The position numbers and the translations under genes were made by a program. Below the pieces are notes generated by a model. That model did not search any database and was not told where the DNA came from. It worked only from the letters and a program-made list of their open reading frames with translations. Positions 18,782 through 24,918 of a stretch of 24,918 nucleotides of DNA are shown in pieces. How positions within the stretch are numbered: position 1 is the first letter of the stretch; each line of letters opens with the position of its first letter. Location: the NCBI GenBank assembly GCA_002171275.2, contig NHFZ02000015.1, positions 1 through 24,918 of the forward strand. Direction: 5' to 3'. This stretch comes from Pelagibacteraceae bacterium TMED124. Lineage in GTDB: Bacteria; Pseudomonadota; Alphaproteobacteria; Pelagibacterales; Pelagibacteraceae.

Positions 18782-19165
18782 ATGGCTAGGATAGCAGGCG
18801 TAAATATTCCGCAAGATAAAGTTGTTCATATAGCACTTACATACATTCATGGTATTGGTGACTTTAACTCTAAGTTAATATGTGAAAAACTCAAAATTCC
18901 TCTTGATAAAAGAGTTAACGCTCTCACCGAGGAAGAGGTATTAAAAATTAGAGAATATATTGACTCAAACTATAAAGTTGAGGGAGATTTAAGGCGTGAG
19001 GTTTCAATGAACATAAAAAGATTAGTTGATCTTGCAAGCTATAGAGGCTCAAGACATAAAAAAAAATTGCCAGTTAGAGGTCAAAGAACTCATTGTAATG
19101 CTCGTACAAGAAAAGGTAAAGCCATAGCTATTGCAGGAAAAAAATTAACACCACTTAAAAAGTAA
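18782..19165 (+). CDS. rpsM: 30S ribosomal protein S13
   Basis: S13 is a 30S head protein that contacts the 50S subunit and P-site tRNA. It has 127 residues (E. coli 118). It begins [26 protein letters not shown] with the helix-two-turn-helix core. It carries [44 protein letters not shown], the universal C-terminal motif, and has a short extra [13 protein letters not shown] end. No Shine-Dalgarno is visible before the ATG. rpmJ (L36), often found between secY and rpsM, is not present. rpsK starts immediately after the stop. Confidence 0.98.
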   Translation: MARIAGVNIPQDKVVHIALTYIHGIGDFNSKLICEKLKIPLDKRVNALTEEEVLKIREYIDSNYKVEGDLRREVSMNIKRLVDLASYRGSRHKKKLPVRGQRTHCNARTRKGKAIAIAGKKLTPLKK

Positions 19166-19603
19166 ATGATTAAAAAAGCAGAAAAAAAAGTTGATAAAGT
19201 TACTGAACCTAAGACAGTTAAAACCAAATTTAAAAAAAAAAATAAAGAAAGAAAAAATATATCATCAGGAATAGCATTTGTGAATTCTACTTTTAATAAC
19301 ACAATTATTTCTATCGCTGATGAGAACGGAAATGTCATTTCCTGGTCATCAGCTGGATCAAAAGGCTTTAAAGGTTCAAGAAAGTCAACACCATATGCAG
19401 CACAAGTGGCAGCAGATGATGCAGGAAGTAAAGCATATGAAATTGGTTTGCGTACTTTGTCAGTTCAAGTAAAAGGTCCAGGATCTGGAAGAGAAACTGC
19501 ACTAAGGGCTTTGCAGTCTAGGGGTTTTAAAATTACCTCTATCAAAGATACAACACCACTTCCACACAATGGTACACGACCACCAAAAAAAAGGAGAGTC
19601 TAA
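19166..19603 (+). CDS. rpsK: 30S ribosomal protein S11 with lysine-rich N-terminal extension
   Basis: S11 lies in the 30S platform at the E-site/mRNA exit. From about residue 33 it is canonical: [58 protein letters not shown] and [18 protein letters not shown]. It has 145 residues against 129 in E. coli. The extra length is at the N-terminus, a charged segment ([31 protein letters not shown], by pieces) longer than the usual basic arm. No later ATG or GTG lies before the conserved part that would give a standard length, so the extension is probably real. The stop shares a base with the rpoA start. Confidence 0.97.
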   Translation: MIKKAEKKVDKVTEPKTVKTKFKKKNKERKNISSGIAFVNSTFNNTIISIADENGNVISWSSAGSKGFKGSRKSTPYAAQVAADDAGSKAYEIGLRTLSVQVKGPGSGRETALRALQSRGFKITSIKDTTPLPHNGTRPPKKRRV

Positions 19604-20634
19604 TGGAAAATACAAATATATTTGATAAAAACTGGAAATCACTAACAAAGCCAAGCAAACTTGAAATTGAGAGCAACGAAGATAAAACAGTTGCAAAAGT
19701 TACAGCTCAACCCTTAGAAAAAGGTTTTGGACAAACAATTGGAAACTCTTTGAGAAGAATTTTGTTGTCATCAATCCAAGGTGCTGCAGTAACAGCAATA
19801 CAAATAGATGGTGTATTGCATGAATTTTCTTCAATTAAAGGTGTACGCGAAGATGTAACAGACATTGTTCTAAATGTTAAAAATTTAGCAATAAAACTAA
19901 ATTCTGACGGACCTAAAAAATTAGTTTTAGACTCAGTTGGCCCAAAAGAAGTTAAAGCAAAAGACATAGCATTAGTTAACGATGTTAAAATTTTAAATCC
20001 AGAACAAACAATTTGTAATTTAGATGAAAAAACAAAATTTCACATGGAATTAATGGTAAATAATGGGAGAGGTTACGTACTCGCTCAACAAAATAAGTCC
20101 GAAGATACTCCACTTGGAATGATTGCCATTGACTCGCTTTTTAGTCCGGTCAAAAAGGTATCGTTTAAAATAGATAGTTCAAGAGCAGGTTCGGCACTTG
20201 ATTATGATAAGCTTTTGATGGAAGTTGAAACTAATGGTACAGTAGCAGCAGAAGATGCAATAGCATTTGCGGCAAGAATTTTTCAAGATCAACTATCAAT
20301 GTTTGTTAATTTTGAAGATCCTAAAGAGGTTCCAAAACCTACTACTTCATCTGAACCTGAATTTAACAAAAATTTATTAAAAAGGGTTGAAGAATTAGAG
20401 CTTTCTGTAAGATCAATGAATTGTTTAAAAAATGATAATATTATTTATATCGGAGATCTAGTTCAAAAAACTGAACCAGAAATGTTGAGAACACCAAATT
20501 TTGGAAGAAAGTCTTTGAATGAAATTAAAGAAGTTCTGAGCTCAATGTCATTGTATTTAGGTATGGAAATACCAAATTGGCCCCCAGAAAATATAGCCGA
20601 ACTCTCAAAAAAATTAGAAGATAATACTTACTAA
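19603..20634 (+). CDS. rpoA: DNA-directed RNA polymerase subunit alpha
   Basis: Alpha dimerises to nucleate RNA polymerase assembly, and its C-terminal domain binds UP elements and activators. It has 343 residues (E. coli 329). The N-terminal domain (about 1-235) has [26 protein letters not shown] and [12 protein letters not shown] linker (about 236-256, Pro/Glu/Ser-rich) leads to the C-terminal domain [47 protein letters not shown]270 and N273 correspond to the DNA-contacting E. coli R265 and N268, so UP-element recognition should be possible. A clear Shine-Dalgarno (AAGGAG, 19591-19596) lies 6 bases before the ATG, inside rpsK. Confidence 0.98.
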   Translation: MENTNIFDKNWKSLTKPSKLEIESNEDKTVAKVTAQPLEKGFGQTIGNSLRRILLSSIQGAAVTAIQIDGVLHEFSSIKGVREDVTDIVLNVKNLAIKLNSDGPKKLVLDSVGPKEVKAKDIALVNDVKILNPEQTICNLDEKTKFHMELMVNNGRGYVLAQQNKSEDTPLGMIAIDSLFSPVKKVSFKIDSSRAGSALDYDKLLMEVETNGTVAAEDAIAFAARIFQDQLSMFVNFEDPKEVPKPTTSSEPEFNKNLLKRVEELELSVRSMNCLKNDNIIYIGDLVQKTEPEMLRTPNFGRKSLNEIKEVLSSMSLYLGMEIPNWPPENIAELSKKLEDNTY

Positions 20635-20638
20635 AAAA

Positions 20639-21082
20639 ATGAGACATAAAATTGCATATAGAAAGTTAAATAAAACATCTGAACACAGAAAGGCATTGTT
20701 TAAGAACATGTTAAATTCTTTGATTAAATATGAACAAATCACCACAACTTTGCCAAAAGCCAAAGAGCTTAAACCGAAAATAGATAAAGTTATTACAATA
20801 GGAAAACAACTCAATTTAAGTAAAAAAAAATATTTATTTTCTAAGCTGCAAGACAAAAAGTCAGTAAAAAAAGTTTTTGAAACTTTATCTAAACGTTATG
20901 CTAACAGAAAAGGCGGATATTCAAGAGTATTAAAAGCTGGTTTCAGAACCGGTGATGATGCACCTATGGCTGTTATTGAATTAGTAGATAGAGACATTAA
21001 TGCTAAAAAAGTTGACAAGCCAAAAAAAGCAGAAACTATCAAAAAAGATAAAGAAACTCTTCCAAAAGCAGCGGCTAAATAA
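20639..21082 (+). CDS. rplQ: 50S ribosomal protein L17 with C-terminal extension
   Basis: L17 sits on the solvent face of the 50S subunit near the tunnel exit. The core, residues 1 to ~120, is canonical: [41 protein letters not shown] and [29 protein letters not shown]. The remaining ~27 residues are a Lys/Ala tail ([25 protein letters not shown], by pieces); E. coli L17 has 127 residues, this one 147. Tails of this kind are common on alphaproteobacterial L17. It is the last gene of the ribosomal run. Confidence 0.97.
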   Translation: MRHKIAYRKLNKTSEHRKALFKNMLNSLIKYEQITTTLPKAKELKPKIDKVITIGKQLNLSKKKYLFSKLQDKKSVKKVFETLSKRYANRKGGYSRVLKAGFRTGDDAPMAVIELVDRDINAKKVDKPKKAETIKKDKETLPKAAAK

Positions 21083-21099
21083 TATAAAGTATAGCTTCC

Positions 21100-22002
21100 A
21101 TGCACAAAAAGTTTTTAGTCAACAAAGACTATCACAATTCTCGTTTTGATAGATGGTTCAAACACAATGTTAATGATGTTCCACAATCATTATTAGAGAA
21201 ATTTCTTAGAAAAAAAAAGGTTAAAGTAAATAAAAAAAAGATTAAATCATCTCATCGATTACAACTTAACGATATTGTTGAAATTTATGGTATTGATAAT
21301 TTAAAGCCCAAAATACAATCAAAAAATATTAAATATCAGCCCACTAATAAAGAAAAAGAAAAATATGATAAATTTATTATAGAGAATAATGATAATTTTA
21401 TTGTGATTAACAAACCCAGTGGAATTCCCGTTCAATCTGGCACAAAGTCATTTAAAAACATCATAGATATATTAAAGAATACAAAATATTTTGAAAATAC
21501 AAAACCCTATGTTGTACATAGACTTGATAAAGAAACATCTGGGGTAATGATTGTTGCTAAGAACAGGGAGTATGCGCAGTTGTTTACATCTCTATTTAGG
21601 ATAAGAAAAATACATAAAACTTATTTAGCTATTACTTACGGTGCTGTAAAAAAAGGAATAAATTTACTTCAAGACAATCTTGTAACTTATGAAAAAAACA
21701 AAAAAATAGTTCAAAAAGCTATTTCTCATTTAAAAATATTAAAAATCAATAATGATTATTCTTTTTTAGAACTCAAACCTATTACTGGCAGAAAGCATCA
21801 GTTAAGAAAACAACTTTATAATATCGGTAACCCAATCATCGGAGATGATAAATATTCATATAAATTATCAAAAAAAAAATCTAGAGTAAAAAATATCATG
21901 TTACATGCCCACAAAATTAAGTTTATGATAAATAATATAAAATATAATTTTGAAGCAAAATACGGAGATGAGTTTGAAAGTTTTATTAAAAAACAATTTT
22001 AA
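21100..22002 (+). CDS. rluC: RluA/RluC-family 23S rRNA pseudouridine synthase
   Basis: Enzymes of this family isomerise uridines of 23S rRNA to pseudouridine. An S4 RNA-binding domain occupies the N-terminus (about 15-75: RFDRWFKHNV...LLEKFLRKKKVKVNKKK). The catalytic domain carries IVINKPSGIPVQSG and the motif HRLDKETSG, with catalytic D143, then KTYLAITYG and the C-terminal block LKPITGRKHQLRKQLYNIGNPIIGDDKY. It has 300 residues (E. coli RluC 319). RluC is favoured over RluD by the S4 domain style and the family habit in this lineage, but the target uridines cannot be told from the sequence. It starts 17 bases after rplQ without a Shine-Dalgarno. Its stop overlaps that of convergent lipB. 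Confidence 0.85.
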   Translation: MHKKFLVNKDYHNSRFDRWFKHNVNDVPQSLLEKFLRKKKVKVNKKKIKSSHRLQLNDIVEIYGIDNLKPKIQSKNIKYQPTNKEKEKYDKFIIENNDNFIVINKPSGIPVQSGTKSFKNIIDILKNTKYFENTKPYVVHRLDKETSGVMIVAKNREYAQLFTSLFRIRKIHKTYLAITYGAVKKGINLLQDNLVTYEKNKKIVQKAISHLKILKINNDYSFLELKPITGRKHQLRKQLYNIGNPIIGDDKYSYKLSKKKSRVKNIMLHAHKIKFMINNIKYNFEAKYGDEFESFIKKQF

Positions 22003-22604
22003 ACTCTAACTATATGCTCGAAAAATATTTTTTTTAAGTTTTTTTTTATTTTAAAAAATTTTTTTTTTTCATTTTTTATGGAAGTAACGTTCCTATTGTC
22101 AAGACCACATGGAATTATTTTTTTATAATCATCGAGGTTATTTTTTATATTTATAGAAAAACCATGATATGCGACCCAACGAGAAACCCTTATACCAATT
22201 GCTGCTATTTTCCTTTTTTTAACCCATATACCAATATCTTTTTTATCTGCGTATGACTCAATTTTATATATTTTTAGAAATTTAATAACTGTATTTTCAA
22301 CTTGTCTAACTAAATTTCTTATATCCTTCTTTCTTTTATTTAAATTAATTACAAAATATACTATTTGTTGTCCTGGATTATGAAGAGTAATTTTTCCACC
22401 TCGATTGGTTCTTATTATATCAATTGACTTATCTAATATTTCCTCTTTTTTGGATCTAATTCCTGCTGTGTAAGTTACCGGATGCTCCAAAAACCACACT
22501 AATTCTTTCCCACCTTTTTTTACATTTTTAACCCTTTTTTCAAGTAACTGAAGTGCCAACCTGTAATTTACTGGTTTTCTGCTAACTTTAAATTCTATAT
22601 CCAT
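21999..22604 (-). CDS. lipB: Octanoyl-[acyl-carrier-protein]:protein N-octanoyltransferase LipB
   Basis: LipB moves octanoyl from acyl carrier protein to lipoyl domains, the first step of lipoate synthesis; LipA then adds sulfur. With the start at 22604 (MDIEFKVSRKPVNYRLAL) it has 201 residues (E. coli 213). Signatures: EHPVTYTAG at 40-48, RGGKITLHNPGQ at 68-79, K132 in KRKIAAIGIRV and C166 in IIPCGL. The last two match the acyl-accepting Cys169 and Lys135 of the E. coli enzyme. The usual RGGxxTYHGPGQ reads RGG..TLHNPGQ here, a mild deviation. An open frame extends upstream to 22760, but its first 52 residues overlap mgtE and are not LipB-like. Confidence 0.93.
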   Translation of the reverse strand: MDIEFKVSRKPVNYRLALQLLEKRVKNVKKGGKELVWFLEHPVTYTAGIRSKKEEILDKSIDIIRTNRGGKITLHNPGQQIVYFVINLNKRKKDIRNLVRQVENTVIKFLKIYKIESYADKKDIGIWVKKRKIAAIGIRVSRWVAYHGFSINIKNNLDDYKKIIPCGLDNRNVTSIKNEKKKFFKIKKNLKKIFFEHIVRV

Positions 22605-22668
22605 TTTAAATTGAATTTTACCACCAGATAAACTAAAAGTCTCAAAAATTAAAATAATCCGGTGAATT

Positions 22669-24048
22669 ATGAGTTTAGTAAAATCAGTTGGAAAACAAAA
22701 AGTAAATGTAGATTTTAATAAAGATTTTATCAATCTTTTTAGTGAAAAGATTATAGCCAAAGATGTTGCATTTATTAACCAGACATTGGAAAATCTTCAC
22801 GCAGCTGATGTAGCTGATTTAATTGAAAATCTTGATACAGATACAAGAAACAAATTAATAGAGATCGAGGCTTTTACTATTGGGCCCGAGATTTTTGTCG
22901 AGCTTAACGAGTCCCTCCAATCCGAAGTTCTTATTCTTTTGACTCCAGAATCTATTGCAAAAATTTTACACAAATTAGAATCCGATAATTCACTTCAAAT
23001 TTTGGAAAAAATTGAAGAACAAAAAAAGAAAAAGGTTTTAGACAGATTATCACCCCAGGACAGATTTCTACTAGAGGAGGGTTTAAGCTATCCGGAAGAC
23101 TCTGCTGCAAGAATAATGCAAAGAGAATTTACTGCGGTACCAAGTGATTGGACAGTTGGTCAAACAATTGATTACTTAAGAGAAAACAAAGAGTTGCCAG
23201 AAGAATTTTTGGAAATTTTTGTGGTAGATAAAAATTTCAAACCTGTCGGTACAGTTCCATCTTCTAGAGTATTAAGAACGCCAAGAGATTCTAAAATGAA
23301 TTCAATAATGAGAGAAATCCCTGTTTTAATTTCAGTAAACATGGATAAGGAAGAAGTAGGTCTTACATTTGAAAATTATAACCTGGTTTCAGCAGGGGTA
23401 GTAAATAAAGATAATAAACTTATAGGCATGATTACTGCTGATGACGTAGTTACAGTAGTTCAAGAAGAAGCTGAGGAAGATATTTTGAGATTGGCAGGTG
23501 TTGGAGATGAAGAAATTACAGATGGAGTTTTAAAAAAAACTAAAAGAAGATTTAGTTGGCTTTTGCTTAATTTATTTACAGCAATCATAGCATCAATTGT
23601 TATTGGTTTTTTTCAGGAAGATATTGAAAAAGTCGTTGCACTTGCCGTTCTGATGCCAATTGTTGCTTCAATGGGTGGTAATGCTGGAATGCAAACACTT
23701 GCTGTTACAATTCGAGCGATAGCAAAAAAAGAAATTTATTCTGGAAACTTTTTAAAAATAGTTCCTAAAGAATTTATAATTGGTGTTTTAAACGGGGTAA
23801 TTTTTGCGATCATTGCAGGAGTTATTGTTAATTTTTGGTTTAAACAAATGGATTTATCAATTCTTATCGCTGTTGCGATGATATTAAACATGATAGTGGC
23901 AGGTTTGTTTGGTATTTTGGTTCCAGTTTCTCTAAAAAAATTTAATATTGACCCAGCTCTTGCATCAAGTGTTTTTGTTACAACAATAACGGATGTAATT
24001 GGATTTTTATCTTTCTTAGGAATAGGTTCGTATTTTTTTTTAAATTAA
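22669..24048 (+). CDS. mgtE: Magnesium transporter MgtE
   Basis: MgtE is a dimeric inner-membrane Mg2+ channel gated by cytosolic Mg2+. It has 459 residues, the family size. The cytosolic N domain is at ~20-135 (LHAADVADLIENL; LSPQDRFLLEEGLSYPEDSAARIMQREF at the junction). Two CBS domains follow (~145-265; FVVDKNFKPVGTVPSSRVL and GVVNKDNKLIGMITADDVV), then the plug helix region. Five hydrophobic segments span ~298-457. The pore signature PIVASMGGNAGMQT is at 330-343, and D442 in TTITDVIGF matches the Mg-binding aspartate of Thermus MgtE. It is divergent from lipB across 64 bases, too short for a known Mg2+ riboswitch. Its stop overlaps that of panC. Confidence 0.97.
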   Translation: MSLVKSVGKQKVNVDFNKDFINLFSEKIIAKDVAFINQTLENLHAADVADLIENLDTDTRNKLIEIEAFTIGPEIFVELNESLQSEVLILLTPESIAKILHKLESDNSLQILEKIEEQKKKKVLDRLSPQDRFLLEEGLSYPEDSAARIMQREFTAVPSDWTVGQTIDYLRENKELPEEFLEIFVVDKNFKPVGTVPSSRVLRTPRDSKMNSIMREIPVLISVNMDKEEVGLTFENYNLVSAGVVNKDNKLIGMITADDVVTVVQEEAEEDILRLAGVGDEEITDGVLKKTKRRFSWLLLNLFTAIIASIVIGFFQEDIEKVVALAVLMPIVASMGGNAGMQTLAVTIRAIAKKEIYSGNFLKIVPKEFIIGVLNGVIFAIIAGVIVNFWFKQMDLSILIAVAMILNMIVAGLFGILVPVSLKKFNIDPALASSVFVTTITDVIGFLSFLGIGSYFFLN

Positions 24049-24854
24049 AAATTATCAATAAATCTTATCTTGCCAATATAAAATGCAAAAAATAAATTAA
24101 ATTTATTTCTTTTTGGTTTTTTTAATGTTTTAAGATCGATAATTTTTACATAATCTACTTTATTTGCACCTCTTGATAAGAGTATACTTTTTATTTTTTT
24201 ATAATTGAACTTGATTTTTTTTGAAATTAGATTTTTTTTATAAGTTTTTAAAAATCTTATGACCTTAATTAGAGTATGCATTTCATCTTTATTTATTTTT
24301 CGTAATCTAGAAGAATAAGCTATAAATTTATTATCACGTATAGTTTTACAAGGTATAACTTTAGTATTTATTTTGTTTTTTTTAATATGTTTCTCAATTA
24401 AAACTAGTTGCTGAAAATCTTTCATACCAAGAAAAATCTTTTTTGGTTCAATTATTTCTAGTAGTCGGTTTACGACATCTACTACACCTTTAAAATGACC
24501 CTTTCTATATGGACCACACAATTCTTTTGAAAATTGATCAAGAAATATCTTATTTTTTGTTTTGAATTTGTATATGTCGTCATAACTTGGTTTATATAAA
24601 TAATTAACCTTAAGTTTTTTTAATATTTTAATATCGTTACTGAAACTTTTCGGATAATTATAAAAATCTTTTTTGTTATTAAATTGTTTTGGGTTTAAAA
24701 AGATACTAACAATAGTTTTTTCTGACTCTTTAACTGACTTTTTAATTAGATTTTCATGACCTTTATGCAGGGCCCCCATAGTAGGCACAAAACTAATATT
24801 ATTGATTTTTTTTATCTCTGATTGTAATTTCTTTTTGTTCGTAAATAATTTCAT
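24045..24854 (-). CDS. panC: Pantothenate synthetase
   Basis: PanC joins pantoate and beta-alanine using ATP, the last step of pantothenate (vitamin B5) synthesis. It has 269 residues (E. coli 283). It belongs to the nucleotidyltransferase fold with the HIGH-like motif HKGH at 30-33 in FVPTMGALHKGHENLI. FLNPKQF at 52-58, GPYRKGHFKGVVDVVNRLL at 114-132, the FLGMKDFQQL block (classical F-GEKD-QQL) at 141-150 and SSRLRKI at 181-187 (classical SSRN) follow. The small departures GEKD to GMKD and SSRN to SSRL are worth noting, but all motif positions are recognisable. The gene is extremely AT-rich. Start ATG at 24854; the next gene diverges 35 bases away. Confidence 0.93.
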   Translation of the reverse strand: MKLFTNKKKLQSEIKKINNISFVPTMGALHKGHENLIKKSVKESEKTIVSIFLNPKQFNNKKDFYNYPKSFSNDIKILKKLKVNYLYKPSYDDIYKFKTKNKIFLDQFSKELCGPYRKGHFKGVVDVVNRLLEIIEPKKIFLGMKDFQQLVLIEKHIKKNKINTKVIPCKTIRDNKFIAYSSRLRKINKDEMHTLIKVIRFLKTYKKNLISKKIKFNYKKIKSILLSRGANKVDYVKIIDLKTLKKPKRNKFNLFFAFYIGKIRFIDNF

Positions 24855-24889
24855 TTGTAAAATATTTATTTAGCTAGTAAAAGGTTTTA

Positions 24890-24918
24890 ATGGTCAAACA
24901 AGCAATCATCCCATTAGC
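24890..24918 (+). CDS. galU: Start of a probable UTP-glucose-1-phosphate uridylyltransferase (partial)
   Basis: An ATG at 24890 opens MVKQAIIPLA before the window ends. This matches the N-terminus typical of GalU and related sugar-nucleotide pyrophosphorylases (K-x-(V/I)-IP-x-AG-x-GTR), where the AGxGTR phosphate-binding loop would come next. GalU makes UDP-glucose from UTP and glucose-1-phosphate. Only ten codons are visible, so a glucose-1-phosphate thymidylyltransferase or other family member is possible. It diverges from panC with a 35-base gap. Confidence 0.5.

Noticed and set aside
22605..22668. Divergent promoters or an Mg2+ riboswitch between lipB and mgtE
   Set aside because: TTGAGA and TAAAAT boxes exist toward lipB but with a 19-base spacer, and the plus strand offers only weak boxes; 64 bases is too short for M-box or mgtA-type leaders.
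22605..22760. 52-residue N-terminal extension of LipB overlapping mgtE
   Set aside because: It overlaps the mgtE start antisense and lacks family similarity; the start at 22604 gives a normal-length LipB.

Overview
The window is a compact, very AT-rich piece of a bacterial chromosome. It carries the fused str-S10-spc-alpha gene cluster (RNA polymerase beta' and alpha, EF-G, 28 ribosomal proteins, SecY, adenylate kinase), followed by five metabolic or transport genes. Lysine/asparagine/isoleucine-rich proteins, spacers of 0-5 bases, many start/stop overlaps, small proteins and gene order all point to an alphaproteobacterium of the SAR11 clade (Pelagibacterales, 'Candidatus Pelagibacter'-like). 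That placement is inference from style and content; no 16S or other decisive marker is present.

Region 1 (1-682): only the last ~166 codons of rpoB are present, from about base 182. The bases before that are not rpoB in any frame. They form a stop-free minus-strand reading frame, so an abrupt join lies near base 180, most simply a chimeric or assembly junction.

Region 2 (691-21082): an almost unbroken plus-strand run: rpoC, rpsL, rpsG, fusA, rpsJ, rplC, rplD, rplW, rplB, rpsS, rplV, rpsC, rplP, rpmC, rpsQ, rplN, rplX, rplE, rpsN, rpsH, rplF, rplR, rpsE, rplO, secY, adk, rpsM, rpsK, rpoA, rplQ. Only two gaps could hold regulatory DNA: the 181-base rpoC-rpsL gap (likely terminator, possible promoter, leader hairpins) and the 47-base adk-rpsM gap (a good sigma-70-like promoter whose -35 overlaps the adk stop). 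Commonly expected members tuf (after fusA), rpmD (between rpsE and rplO) and rpmJ (between secY and rpsM) are absent from their places. Several ribosomal proteins have extra low-complexity tails; the most striking is an Ala/Pro-rich repeat tail on S19.

Region 3 (21100-24918): an RluC-family pseudouridine synthase (+), lipB (-), mgtE (+), panC (-) and the first codons of a probable galU-like nucleotidyltransferase (+). The two convergent pairs rluC/lipB and mgtE/panC each share a TTAA tetranucleotide in which both stop codons overlap.

The genes of region 2 make the ribosome, drive elongation, build the RNA polymerase core and insert membrane proteins. Region 3 covers rRNA modification, lipoate attachment, Mg2+ uptake, pantothenate synthesis and nucleotide-sugar synthesis. 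I see no tRNA, rRNA, CRISPR array, insertion sequence, phage or defence gene, and no convincing undescribed system; the findings are mostly about architecture, protein tails and the anomalous left edge.
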